A stretch of 64,000 nucleotides of DNA from Clostridium rectalis (GCF_900626095.1 NZ_UYZZ01000003.1:264889-328888), one strand, 5' to 3'. Shown: positions 38,316 through 46,047, numbered from the stretch's first letter. Numbers and translations: made by a program. The notes: a model not told the origin generated them from the sequence alone.

Positions 38316-38756
38316 ATGGAAAACAAAAAAACTTCTGAGCTCTTAGATATTTTAAATTCAATAGAGGATGAGTCTAAATTAACTAACTATATAAATGAAG
38401 CAAAAAACACATTTTCAAATCTAAATTTTCATTCCTATTTTGGAGATATTATTAAGAAAAAAAACTTAAAGAAAAGTAAGCTAATTGAAAACTCAAATAT
38501 TGATAGAACTTATTGTTATCAAATACTTAATGGAACTAAAAATCCAAGTAGAGATAAAATTTTACAGCTTTGCATCTCAGCAAAATTAAATATTAATGAA
38601 GTTCAAAGATTATTAACTCTAGGTAATGTTGGACAACTTTACCCTAAAGATGCTAGAGATTCTGCTATAATTTTTGCTATTAATAAATCATTAACTTTAT
38701 TAGAAACTGATTATATGTTAAGTGAATTAAATCTTACTCCATTAGGAGATGAATAA
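38316..38756 (+). CDS. Helix-turn-helix protein paired with the kinase
   Basis: The 146-residue protein has a Cro/XRE-type helix-turn-helix around residues 50-100 (KKKNLKKSKLIENSNIDRTYCYQILNG then NPSRDKILQLCISAKL, together longer than one motif) and a C-terminal DARDSAIIFAINKSLTLLETDYML segment. The layout is known from proteins encoded next to Hanks-type kinases in Firmicutes, as here. It could be a kinase substrate or a transcription factor for the shared promoter region. AGGAGG precedes the ATG. Confidence 0.75.
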   Translation: MENKKTSELLDILNSIEDESKLTNYINEAKNTFSNLNFHSYFGDIIKKKNLKKSKLIENSNIDRTYCYQILNGTKNPSRDKILQLCISAKLNINEVQRLLTLGNVGQLYPKDARDSAIIFAINKSLTLLETDYMLSELNLTPLGDE

Positions 38757-38773
38757 TATTTTATTAAATAAAA

Positions 38774-38825
38774 TTGACAAATTTATAGTACAAGTGTAAT
38801 ATTATTACTATAAATTACGTGTGTA
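38774..38825 (+). promoter_or_regulatory. BlaI-type promoter and tandem operators
   Basis: A perfect -35 TTGACA (38774-38779) and -10 TAATAT (38797-38802) are spaced by 17 bases. TACAAGTGTA (38789-38798) exactly fits the BlaI/MecI operator core TACAnnTGTA and lies within the promoter spacer. A second site, TACGTGTGTA (38816-38825), has one mismatch. The layout predicts autorepression of the operon by its first gene product. Confidence 0.8.
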
Positions 38826-38842
38826 ATCTAAGGAGTATTATT

Positions 38843-39214
38843 ATGGAAAATATACCTAAAATATCTGATTCTGAATGGAAAGTAATGAAACTACTTTGGG
38901 ATAATAATCCTTGTAATGCAAATTACGTTATAGAAAATTTAGAGTGTGAAATGAATTGGAAACCCAAAACTATAAAAACATTACTAAATAGATTAGTAAA
39001 AAAAGGAGTATTAGGATTTGAAATCAGTGGACGATCATATTATTATTATCCATTAATAAAAAAAGAAGATTGTATAAAAAAAGAAAGCACCTCTTTTTTA
39101 CATAAAGTTTTTAATGGGGTAGCTAAAGACATGGTATTAAATTTTATACAAGACCCTGACCTCACTGATGAAGATATAGAAGATTTGAAAAAAGTTTTAG
39201 AAAAGAGAAAATAA
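38843..39214 (+). CDS. BlaI/MecI-family transcriptional repressor
   Basis: The ~123-residue winged-helix repressor has ISDSEWKVMKLLWDNNP, NWKPKTIKTLLNRLVKKGVL (recognition helix region) and YYYYPLIKKEDCIKKES, followed by a C-terminal dimerisation helix with LTDEDIEDLKKVLEKRK. The known cleavage region of BlaI lies in this C-terminal part. ATG 38843 is chosen because AAGGAG is nine bases upstream; the in-frame GTG at 38819 is inside operator 2. It is followed by the M56 protease gene with a 1-bp gap. Confidence 0.93.
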   Translation: MENIPKISDSEWKVMKLLWDNNPCNANYVIENLECEMNWKPKTIKTLLNRLVKKGVLGFEISGRSYYYYPLIKKEDCIKKESTSFLHKVFNGVAKDMVLNFIQDPDLTDEDIEDLKKVLEKRK

Positions 39215-39215
39215 T

Positions 39216-40703
39216 ATGGATAAATCAGTATTTTACTTATTCTTAATTTTTAGGCTAGTAATGGAAATGTCAATATTTTCTATAATACCTATAGTTTCTA
39301 TTACTATTTTAAACAAGCTATTAAATAAAAAAATTTCAATAAAATTTCAATATATACTCTATATTTTTATATTAATAAGATTAATACTACCTATAATGCC
39401 CAAAAGTTCCTTAAGTTTATATAACAAAGCAAAAATCTTAGTGAAAATAAATAATAAAAATAATATAGTAGAAATGATAAAAAATGAAAATAAAGATAGG
39501 AATTATGATAACAGCTTAAATTATTACAAAGAAAAGAATACTGATTTTAATAATCCTAAGTATTTAAGCTTTACCCACATAATAAATAAGTTTAATGTTA
39601 GTACTAAATATTTATTTATTATATGGTGTTTAGGCTTAGGTATATTAACTATATATACCATATTAACTTATGTTATATTCCATAAAAAAATAAAGCAAAG
39701 TGGTAAAAACATAACTGATAATACTATACTTGATTTTATGTTGGACTGCACTAAACTTTTAAAAATTAAAAATAGTTTCAAATTATTAGAACTAGATTAC
39801 ATAAATAGTCCAGCTACATTTGGAATAAAAAAACCTATGATACTCATTCCAAAAGGAATGTTTTCCAAACTAGGAAAAAAAGATTTAAAAAATATATTAT
39901 TACACGAACTATGTCACTGTAAAAGAAAAGATATCCTGATTATATACCTTTGTAAAATTATTTCTATACTATATTGGTTCAATCCTCTAATTTGGCTTAC
40001 TATCAATGAATTGAAAAAATCTTTAGAACTAAGTTGTGATGAAATGGTACTTTCTTATATAAATAAGGAGGAAAAATTAAATTATGGATACACTATACTA
40101 AATATTTTGTCTTGCTCTAAAAATAAATCATCAATATACTTTCCTTTAAATATACTTGGTACCAAAAAAGAGCTTTCAAAAAGACTTTCCTTTATACGTG
40201 ACTTTAAGAAGAAAAGTGTATGCAATAAGTCTATCTCTTTAATAGGAGTTTTATTAACTGGATTAATCATGTTAACAGAGCCTAACATAGTTATTTCTAC
40301 AACTGTAGATAAAGATATATCTACCAAATATATAGTGGATGAAAAAGGCAGAATTAGAAAAATTGATAATACTGACTTCCCTTTCACTAAGGATAATACA
40401 GTTTTAGGTGAATGGGTTTCCATAGACTTTATAGAAAAACCAAATGATTTTATTCCTAATAAAAAAAGCTTTAGAGATGATTTATACATTAACAATATAC
40501 ATTTCTTTCAAAATGGACAAACAAACAAAGTGTTTTATAAATGGTCAAAAAATTTTATTATATGTCCTTATGATAAAACTGTTAGTAGGTATTATATTAA
40601 AATTATAAATAATACTAAATATATGTTTTTACAATGGAAAAGTGGGGATTATGCATTTAGAAATAGTTTACCACGTTATTATGTATTAAAAAAAGTTAAA
40701 TAG
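39216..40703 (+). CDS. BlaR1-like M56 membrane metalloprotease with a non-PBP sensor domain
   Basis: The 495-residue protein has several N-terminal membrane helices, the zinc motif LLHELCHCKRKD (HELxH near residue 230), the third ligand in LELSCDEMVLSY near 273, and another helix near 350. The last ~110 residues are extracytoplasmic: LGEWVSIDFIEKPNDF, then MFLQWKSGDYAFRN and a YYVLKK end. BlaR1 and MecR1 carry a class-D beta-lactamase-like sensor there; this one has no SxxK/KTG array and is about 100 residues shorter. It probably cleaves or triggers loss of the BlaI-type repressor upon an unknown extracellular signal. Confidence 0.85.
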   Translation: MDKSVFYLFLIFRLVMEMSIFSIIPIVSITILNKLLNKKISIKFQYILYIFILIRLILPIMPKSSLSLYNKAKILVKINNKNNIVEMIKNENKDRNYDNSLNYYKEKNTDFNNPKYLSFTHIINKFNVSTKYLFIIWCLGLGILTIYTILTYVIFHKKIKQSGKNITDNTILDFMLDCTKLLKIKNSFKLLELDYINSPATFGIKKPMILIPKGMFSKLGKKDLKNILLHELCHCKRKDILIIYLCKIISILYWFNPLIWLTINELKKSLELSCDEMVLSYINKEEKLNYGYTILNILSCSKNKSSIYFPLNILGTKKELSKRLSFIRDFKKKSVCNKSISLIGVLLTGLIMLTEPNIVISTTVDKDISTKYIVDEKGRIRKIDNTDFPFTKDNTVLGEWVSIDFIEKPNDFIPNKKSFRDDLYINNIHFFQNGQTNKVFYKWSKNFIICPYDKTVSRYYIKIINNTKYMFLQWKSGDYAFRNSLPRYYVLKKVK

Positions 40704-40750
40704 TTTATTATTAGAGACGCATTGTTTCATATCTCTAGTAATAAATTTTT

Positions 40751-40782
40751 TTGATAAAGATTACATTTGTAATCTTTATCAA
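40751..40782. promoter_or_regulatory. 28-bp-arm palindrome with BlaI-type core upstream of the subtilase gene
   Basis: TTGATAAAGATTAC and GTAATCTTTATCAA form a perfect 14-bp inverted repeat around ATTT. The centre TACATTTGTA is an exact TACAnnTGTA BlaI-type operator. T runs precede and A runs follow it, so it is not an intrinsic terminator on either strand. It lies 23 bp before the start codon of the subtilase-like gene. Confidence 0.75.
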
Positions 40783-40805
40783 AAAATAATCTTAAGGAGG
40801 ACACT

Positions 40806-42089
40806 ATGTCAAATTATTTTAAAACAATTAGTACTAAAAAGAAAATATGTTTCTCAATTATTTTTATCTTAATTATACTTATAATATTTACTTTTACTTT
40901 TCCAATATGCAAATATAGTAATGCAAAAGTAAATAGTAATAATGGTATCGCTAAAGTTCCCAATGTGGCAGATTTTAAAAGAAAGCAGTTAAAAGCTCTT
41001 CCAAAGTACAATAAAAATTCCGAAAAAATGTGGCAAGTAGATTTAAGAGGTTATGATTTATCTCACCTTGACATTAAAAATGATTTAAATGATTTATTAT
41101 ATGCAGATTTTGATAGTAAAACAAAATGGCCTTCAACTCTTCCAAAAAGTTTTAATAAAAACTCTATTATTGAGTACGGCAAAAATCCTGGTTTAAATTT
41201 AAGAAAATTACATAAAAAAGGTATTACGGGTAAAGGAGTTAGTATAGCAATTATAGATCAAACTCTTTTAACCAATCATAAGGAATATAAAGATAGATTA
41301 AAATTTTATGAAGAAATCCATAATATTGACGATGAAAACGGTGCCTCTATGCACGGTACTGCTGTTAGTTCTATTGCCGTAGGGAAAACCGTAGGTGTTG
41401 CACCAGAAGCAGATTTATATTATATTGCAGAAACTCATGGAACTTTAACCTTAAGTAGCTTTATAACGAGATTCCCTTTTGATTTTACTTATTTAGCAAA
41501 ATCCATAGATAGAATTATAGAAGTAAATAAAACCTTACCTAAAGAAAAAAAGATAAGAGCCATTTCCATGTCTATTGGCTGGATGGAAAAAGAAAAAGGT
41601 TTTAAAAAAGTAGATGAAGCCGTAAAAAGGGCTAAAGCTGAAGGTATATTAATGGTTTCAACAAATTTTTATAAATATTATGGAGTTAATTTTTGGGGGC
41701 TTGGACGAGACAGCATGAAAAATCCAGATGATTTTCAAAACTATGAACCAGGAATGTTTTTTAATAATACATTTTTTAAATCTAATGAAAAGTTCAATTA
41801 TAAAAAAGATATTATGGTTCCAATGGATAGTAGATGCACTGCCTCTCCTACAGGTACATCTGATTATGTATTTTATAGACAAGGTGGTTTAAGCTGGTCC
41901 GCTCCTTATATAGCAGCATTATATGCTTTGTGCTGTCAAGTAAATCCTTATATAACTCCAGATGAATTTTTAAGGGCAACCGTAGACACAGGTAACATCA
42001 TACAAGTAGAAAAAAATAACAAAAAGTATAATTTAGGGAAAATAGTAAATCCTGAAAAACTTATAGAAAAAATACAAGTAAATAAATAA
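40806..42089 (+). CDS. Secreted or membrane-tethered subtilase-like (S8) protease
   Basis: The 427-residue protein has an N-terminal hydrophobic segment (FSIIFILIILIIFTFTFPI) as signal or anchor, a pro-region-like ~125 residues, then an S8 fold with candidate triad Asp151 (SIAIIDQTL), His183 (SMHGTAVSSIAVGKTVGVAPEAD region) and Ser363 (GGLSWSAPYIAALYAL). The Asp and Ser motifs deviate from DTG and GTSMATP, but the residues themselves are present. The promoter palindrome links it to the BlaI-type repressor and M56 gene upstream. AAGGAGG precedes the ATG. Its substrate is unknown; it could be degenerate or highly specific. Confidence 0.82.
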   Translation: MSNYFKTISTKKKICFSIIFILIILIIFTFTFPICKYSNAKVNSNNGIAKVPNVADFKRKQLKALPKYNKNSEKMWQVDLRGYDLSHLDIKNDLNDLLYADFDSKTKWPSTLPKSFNKNSIIEYGKNPGLNLRKLHKKGITGKGVSIAIIDQTLLTNHKEYKDRLKFYEEIHNIDDENGASMHGTAVSSIAVGKTVGVAPEADLYYIAETHGTLTLSSFITRFPFDFTYLAKSIDRIIEVNKTLPKEKKIRAISMSIGWMEKEKGFKKVDEAVKRAKAEGILMVSTNFYKYYGVNFWGLGRDSMKNPDDFQNYEPGMFFNNTFFKSNEKFNYKKDIMVPMDSRCTASPTGTSDYVFYRQGGLSWSAPYIAALYALCCQVNPYITPDEFLRATVDTGNIIQVEKNNKKYNLGKIVNPEKLIEKIQVNK

Positions 42090-42122
42090 AATATAACATA
42101 CTAATATTATTGAAAAATAATT

Positions 42123-42168
42123 AAAAAAGGTTATATTAATAGTGATTTTACAAATATAACCTTTTTTA
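42123..42168 (+). terminator. Terminator after the subtilase-like gene
   Basis: AAAAAAGGTTATATT pairs with AATATAACCTTTTTT around a 15-base loop, 34 bp after the stop codon, and ends in six T. Confidence 0.85.
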
Positions 42169-42268
42169 ATATATGAAGTTTTATTATTCCTATGATTAAC
42201 TATATTCTAGAATATAGTATTTAATTAATCACTTTAATAGTAGCAAAACTATTTTATACTTTCCAAAT

Positions 42269-42955
42269 TCATTTCAATATTGCTTCTATAATAGTATCTG
42301 CCATATATAAATTTTGTTTCTCAATCTCATCATATATTATAATTGATTTTTCATAATCTTTATTTAGAATATAAACTATCTCAGATTTTATTAGGCCTAA
42401 ATACCTTTCTAAATTTACCTCCCAGTAATTTTTATCACAATGACTATTAAAATTTTTAAGTAAATTAGCCACTTTTATAGCATTTGTCTTCCATTCTATT
42501 TCAATGCTATCCGCTTCTTTTTTACTCTCATTATTCACTGCTTTAATGTATCTAATAGTAAATTCAATATGATTTTTTACTAACTCGCTTAATTTTACTA
42601 CTACACTTTCTAAATAAAATTCTTTTAGTACCATGTTAATATCCACAAGATTTTTTATAAGTCGTTTAGCAATAAACTTTTCATCTTTGGAATCTGTTAT
42701 TATACTAGTAATAAGCATTCTTATCCATGCAGTGTGTTGGCTACTAAGCATACGAATTTTATTGGTTAAATTTATTTTAAATTTATTCCTTTTTTCTTCA
42801 ACATAATAATTACATTGATCATACTCTCCATATTCCGCACATACAAAATTAGGATTTAAAGTCACAATAGAGTTTAAATCATTGGGATACTTTTTTAAAT
42901 TTAAATTACCACTAGAAAAGAACTTTATCTTTGAGCATTCTGGCAATATACTCAC
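42269..42955 (-). CDS. Helical-bundle protein, possible metal binder
   Basis: The 228-residue protein is mostly helical from residue 60 on. Repeating patterns such as LSSQHTAWIRMLITSII, LVKNHIEFTIRYIKAV and YDEIEKQNLYMADTIIEAI place His, Glu and Asp at helix positions compatible with a di-metal four-helix bundle. The same layout occurs in uncharacterised Firmicute proteins annotated inconsistently. The first ~50 residues contain two cysteines (SILPECSK and FVCAEYGEYDQCNYY) and look like a separate short module. I cannot assign a function. It is monocistronic. Confidence 0.7.
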   Translation of the reverse strand: MSILPECSKIKFFSSGNLNLKKYPNDLNSIVTLNPNFVCAEYGEYDQCNYYVEEKRNKFKINLTNKIRMLSSQHTAWIRMLITSIITDSKDEKFIAKRLIKNLVDINMVLKEFYLESVVVKLSELVKNHIEFTIRYIKAVNNESKKEADSIEIEWKTNAIKVANLLKNFNSHCDKNYWEVNLERYLGLIKSEIVYILNKDYEKSIIIYDEIEKQNLYMADTIIEAILK

Positions 42956-43011
42956 TCCTTTTTAATAATTAATTAAACCAACCCATTGTGTCCTATTTTA
43001 AATTTCACTTA

Positions 43012-43208
43012 AGGACTACATCTTTTCCTTATTTCGCCAACCACAAAGCTATTTCAGATCCTACCACTCCCTCTCCAATTTCAGCTACTTTGTTTTTTGA
43101 CTAGCTTTTTACTTAAAAGTACCTCTGTTGCCGTTACTAAGTTGTTATCTGTGACTTCATCCACATCCAATACTACTAAATCAAAGCCGATAGCTACTAT
43201 ATTCCCCC
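43012..43208 (-). pseudogene. Fragment of an NADH:flavin oxidoreductase (old-yellow/enoate reductase type)
   Basis: Read leftward, one frame gives IVAIGFDLVVLDVDEVT then NNLVTATEVLLSKKLV before a stop. The next frame gives VAEIGEGVVGSEIALWLAK, stop, GKDVVLK. This is the NAD(P)-binding segment of multidomain flavoenzymes related to 2,4-dienoyl-CoA reductase and clostridial enoate reductases (VVIGGGxVGCExALxLA). The rest of a ~640-residue gene is missing on both sides. At least one frameshift and one nonsense change confirm decay. Confidence 0.72.
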
Positions 43209-43421
43209 TGTTAACTCTATATATTCTCTTTATATATAAATATTATCATTAAAGGTAATTACTGTAAACATTCTATCCCTTGGTTTTACAGTATATAATC
43301 AGTTATAAAAAAATTAACTCTCCATATCTAATTAATTCTAATTTTACCTAAATAAAAAATCAGTTTAGTATTTAAATAAATAACACTAACCTGATTTTTC
43401 TAATTTTAATTATAGAATTTG

Positions 43422-43745
43422 TTAATGAGTTCCTCTTACTACTTTAAAACCTTCTTTTTTAAGCATTTCTTCATGCTGTTCATACATTTCACATTCTATC
43501 TTTATACAAACTGATAAGTGTATAGTATCTACTTTGTTTTTTTTCAATTGATTTATTTTATGTCTCCAATTCTCATCCTTGGCTTTAGTTTCTTTGCAAC
43601 CAAAACAATAAAAGAAACTATTAAGTAACGGTTTATCTTTCTTATATATTTCAAAGGCAGCTTTAGAATTATTATATGCCTTAAAACAACCTGTACCTGA
43701 GCATTTCCCAACTAGCTTTCTACATGCCATTATTGCTATAGCCAT
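43422..43745 (-). CDS. CGGC-domain protein (putative metal-binding)
   Basis: The 107-residue protein contains MACRKLVGKCSGTGCFKAY, FFYCFGCKETK and IHLSVCIKIECEMYEQHEEM, the cysteine arrangement of the CGGC family. The conserved cysteines suggest metal or redox-centre binding, but the role is unknown. It lies 15 bp after the decayed ABC ATPase gene on the same strand, so it may have been the last gene of that cobalamin-riboswitch operon. It appears intact itself. Confidence 0.78.
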   Translation of the reverse strand: MAIAIMACRKLVGKCSGTGCFKAYNNSKAAFEIYKKDKPLLNSFFYCFGCKETKAKDENWRHKINQLKKNKVDTIHLSVCIKIECEMYEQHEEMLKKEGFKVVRGTH

Positions 43746-43760
43746 AATTTAACCCCCTCT

Positions 43761-44507
43761 CTAAATAGTTTTAAATATAATATGCATATGGCCCTCATCA
43801 AAGTGAATCTTACAATCCACCTGGTATACTTTTTTAATAAGCTCTTGTGTTAATACATCTTTAGGTCTCCCATCTGCGACCACACATCCTTTGTTCATAA
43901 CATATAGTTTGTCACAATAAGCCGCTGCTAGATTTAAATCATGTAGTGCTACCACTACAGTAATTCCTAAAGACTTTACTAAGTTTAATATTTGAATTTT
44001 ATATTTTATATCTAAATGATTGGTAGGCTCATCTAATATAAGTAATTCTACCTGCTGAGCTAAAGCACGTGCCAATAAAATTCTTTCCTTTTCACCCCCT
44101 GACAAGGTTGAAAAACTTCTCTTTGCTTACTGAAGCATTTCTACTTTCTCTAACTATTTTATAATCATTTTCTGTATTCTTTTCAAGCACTTTTTATGAG
44201 GATTTCTACCCATAATCACCATATCTTGGACCTTTATATCAAAAGCTACATGATTAAACTGACTTACAACTCCTAACTCAGTGTCCATATCTTTTATAGA
44301 CATATCTAAAAGGCTTTTATTATCTAAAAATATACTACCTGATTTTGGTTTGCATATACGATAAACAGCCTTTTACAAAGTAGATTTTCCACTTCCATTT
44401 GGACCAATAATCCCTACAAAATCACCTTCTTTAACACTTACACATGCATTTTTTACTATGGTCTTTCTCCCTATTTCCACATCTATATTTTTAATATCTA
44501 GCTTCAT
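43761..44507 (-). pseudogene. ABC transporter ATPase (BtuD/FecE type) with three in-frame stops
   Basis: A single 249-codon frame from ATG 44507 encodes a full-length FecE/BtuD-like ATPase: Walker [32 protein letters not shown], Walker [13 protein letters not shown] and [16 protein letters not shown]. It is interrupted by TAA directly after Walker A and by TAG and TAA before the signature motif. There is no frameshift, so decay is by point mutation. Context (cobalamin riboswitch upstream) suggests corrinoid import. A C-terminal product from the ATG at 44105 would lack Walker A. Confidence 0.85.
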
Positions 44508-44512
44508 ATTAA

Positions 44513-44932
44513 CTACCCCTCTCCAAAACCATACCAACGCTTTAATATAATATATATAAAAAAGGGAGCTCCTACAGCTGAAATTATAATACCTAATATA
44601 TATGGATCTGCCAAAGGATTTTGAACTATAGCTTACATTACTACTCCTCCTATAGCTAATCCCATACCTGCAACTACACCAAGCAAAACTCTTGGCAATC
44701 TTATCTGCCAGATTATATCAACAAATGGCCCTTAAATAGCATCTCCCTCTCCTATATTAAATCCTTTGTTTAATATAACCTTATAAACATCTACAAAAGA
44801 TACATTAACTGGTCCAATAGTCACTGCTAAAATAATTGAAAATACTAAAGTTATACTTAATCCTATTACAACCATTAAATTACTAAATTTCATTGGTTTT
44901 CTCTCTTTATTATATTTAATTAAATTAACCAT
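44513..44932 (-). pseudogene. FecCD/BtuC-type permease remnant
   Basis: A single 140-codon frame carries the N-terminal permease region (LSITLVFSIILAVTIGPVNV, DIIWQIRLPRVLLGVVAGMG, QNPLADPYILGI) and then jumps to the usual C-terminal end (GAPFFIYIILKRWYGFG). Roughly 190 residues of the middle are deleted, and two in-frame TAA codons are present, one in place of an expected Gln. It cannot form a transporter. It lies between the remnants of the binding protein and ATPase genes in normal operon order. Confidence 0.85.
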
Positions 44933-44935
44933 ATT

Positions 44936-45327
44936 TTATTTAAACAATTCTGGATACAATTCTTTAGAGTATCGTTCTACTGCATCAACTGTTCTTACTC
45001 CTACTGCCCAAGTTTCTGCCAAATCAGTAATAATTATTTTATTGTTTTTAATAGCATTAACATTTGCTAAAGCTTTATTTTTAGTAAGTATTTTAGATAT
45101 ATCTTTATCACTTATTTTTTTATTATCTCCAAAATGAATAAGTACAATAGCATCTGGATTAACTGATACAACGTTTTCTAAACTTATAGAACCTGACTTA
45201 TCCCCTAAGTTTTCTGCTCCTGCCTTTACCACCATATCTCCTACTAAATAATTTTTTCCATAAACTCTAAATGTGTTTTTACCTTTATGAACTTTTTATG
45301 CAACTTTTTAATTCTTTTTTCCTTCAT
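44936..45327 (-). pseudogene. BtuF/FecB-type substrate-binding protein remnant
   Basis: A start (ATG 45327, GAGGAAG upstream) opens a basic signal-like segment (MKEKRIKKLHKKF). It then shifts frame and joins the C-terminal third of a binding protein: FRVYGKNYLVGDMVVKAGAE, NPDAIVLIHFGD, AETWAVGVRTVDAVERY. The central ~150 residues are deleted. It is the first gene after the cobalamin riboswitch, so the original ligand was probably a corrinoid. Confidence 0.82.
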
Positions 45328-45374
45328 ATCTTACTTCCTCTTTTCTTAAATTTATCATATTTATTTTAGATTTG

Positions 45375-45409
45375 AAAAAACTCTTTAACTACAATTAGTT
45401 AAAGAGTTA
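45375..45409 (-). terminator. Expression-platform terminator of the second cobalamin riboswitch
   Basis: Read leftward, AACTCTTTAACT pairs with AGTTAAAGAGTT and continues into TTTTTTC. It is located between the aptamer and the binding-protein remnant and appears undamaged. Confidence 0.82.
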
Positions 45410-45469
45410 TATATACATAAACAATCCATAATAAACACCCCCTATTACTCGTAGAGTTACAGTGAAAAA

Positions 45470-45604
45470 AATAGGCAGATCTTCTGGCTCAAGCATCATA
45501 ATTTTCTTTTGCCTTCCCATAATAAAACAGTAGCTTATATTGAAGAAAACTCCTCTGTTACAGCGGCGGTACCGCGTGGGATTTACACCCAACTTCCCTT
45601 TTAA
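45470..45604 (-). promoter_or_regulatory. Cobalamin riboswitch ahead of the decayed corrinoid ABC operon
   Basis: On the minus strand AAGGGAAGTTGGGTGTAAAT, CCGCCGCTGTAAC and the B12 box GAGCCAGAAGATCTGCCTA (complement of 45473-45491) appear in canonical order. A promoter lies about 50 bp upstream and a terminator follows. The element looks functional although all three transporter genes below it are broken. Confidence 0.92.
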
Positions 45605-45655
45605 TTAATAAAAAAATTAAACCTATTTATAATTTTCTATGAATTTCTACAAATT

Positions 45656-45684
45656 ATTTTAGCATAAACATATTCTTATATCAA
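45656..45684 (-). promoter_or_regulatory. Promoter of the second cobalamin riboswitch
   Basis: TTGATA (complement of 45679-45684) and TAAAAT (complement of 45656-45661) are separated by 17 bases and point into the riboswitch leader. Confidence 0.65.
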
Positions 45685-46047
45685 GATATGATTTGAATAT
45701 TCCAAACTCCAAATATATTAATAAATCTTTAATGTTAATTTACAATACTAATTAGTTTTTATTAACTTTTAATATTACAACTACCTTTATTTAATTAATT
45801 ATTATAGTTATTTTTTTTATAAAATAAATTATTTATCCTATATTTATAATTTAGTAAAAAGCTAAGAACTATTAACCTTTTTAAATGCATGTACACATAA
45901 AATCATTAATGTTAAACTTAGGTTATAACAAAATAATTTTGCTGTGAAAATTATTGCCCATAAAGAATATTCACATAAATAATTTAATTTTCTCATACTT
46001 TACTATAATTAATTCTTTATATTATAAATTAAGAAAGGATTTTTTAA
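45685..46047. other. Gene-free AT-rich stretch
   Basis: This divergent region between the riboswitch promoter and the asparaginase gene is extremely AT-rich. It must hold the asparaginase promoter, but I cannot single out one reliably. I see no ORF, strong hairpin or repeat. Confidence 0.5.

Noticed and set aside
39216-40703. Calling the protein a beta-lactam sensor BlaR1/MecR1
   Set aside because: The C-terminal penicillin-binding motifs are missing, so only the M56 protease core and the repressor pairing are supported.
40751-40782. Reading the palindrome as a terminator for the M56 gene
   Set aside because: The T run precedes and the A run follows the stem, so neither strand gives a stem followed by U residues; the BlaI-type core fits better.
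43761-44105. 114-residue functional ABC ATPase
   Set aside because: It lacks Walker A and is the tail of a full-length frame broken by three stops.
45407-45592. 61-codon ORF on the minus strand
   Set aside because: It lies wholly within the cobalamin riboswitch; the structured RNA explains the sequence.
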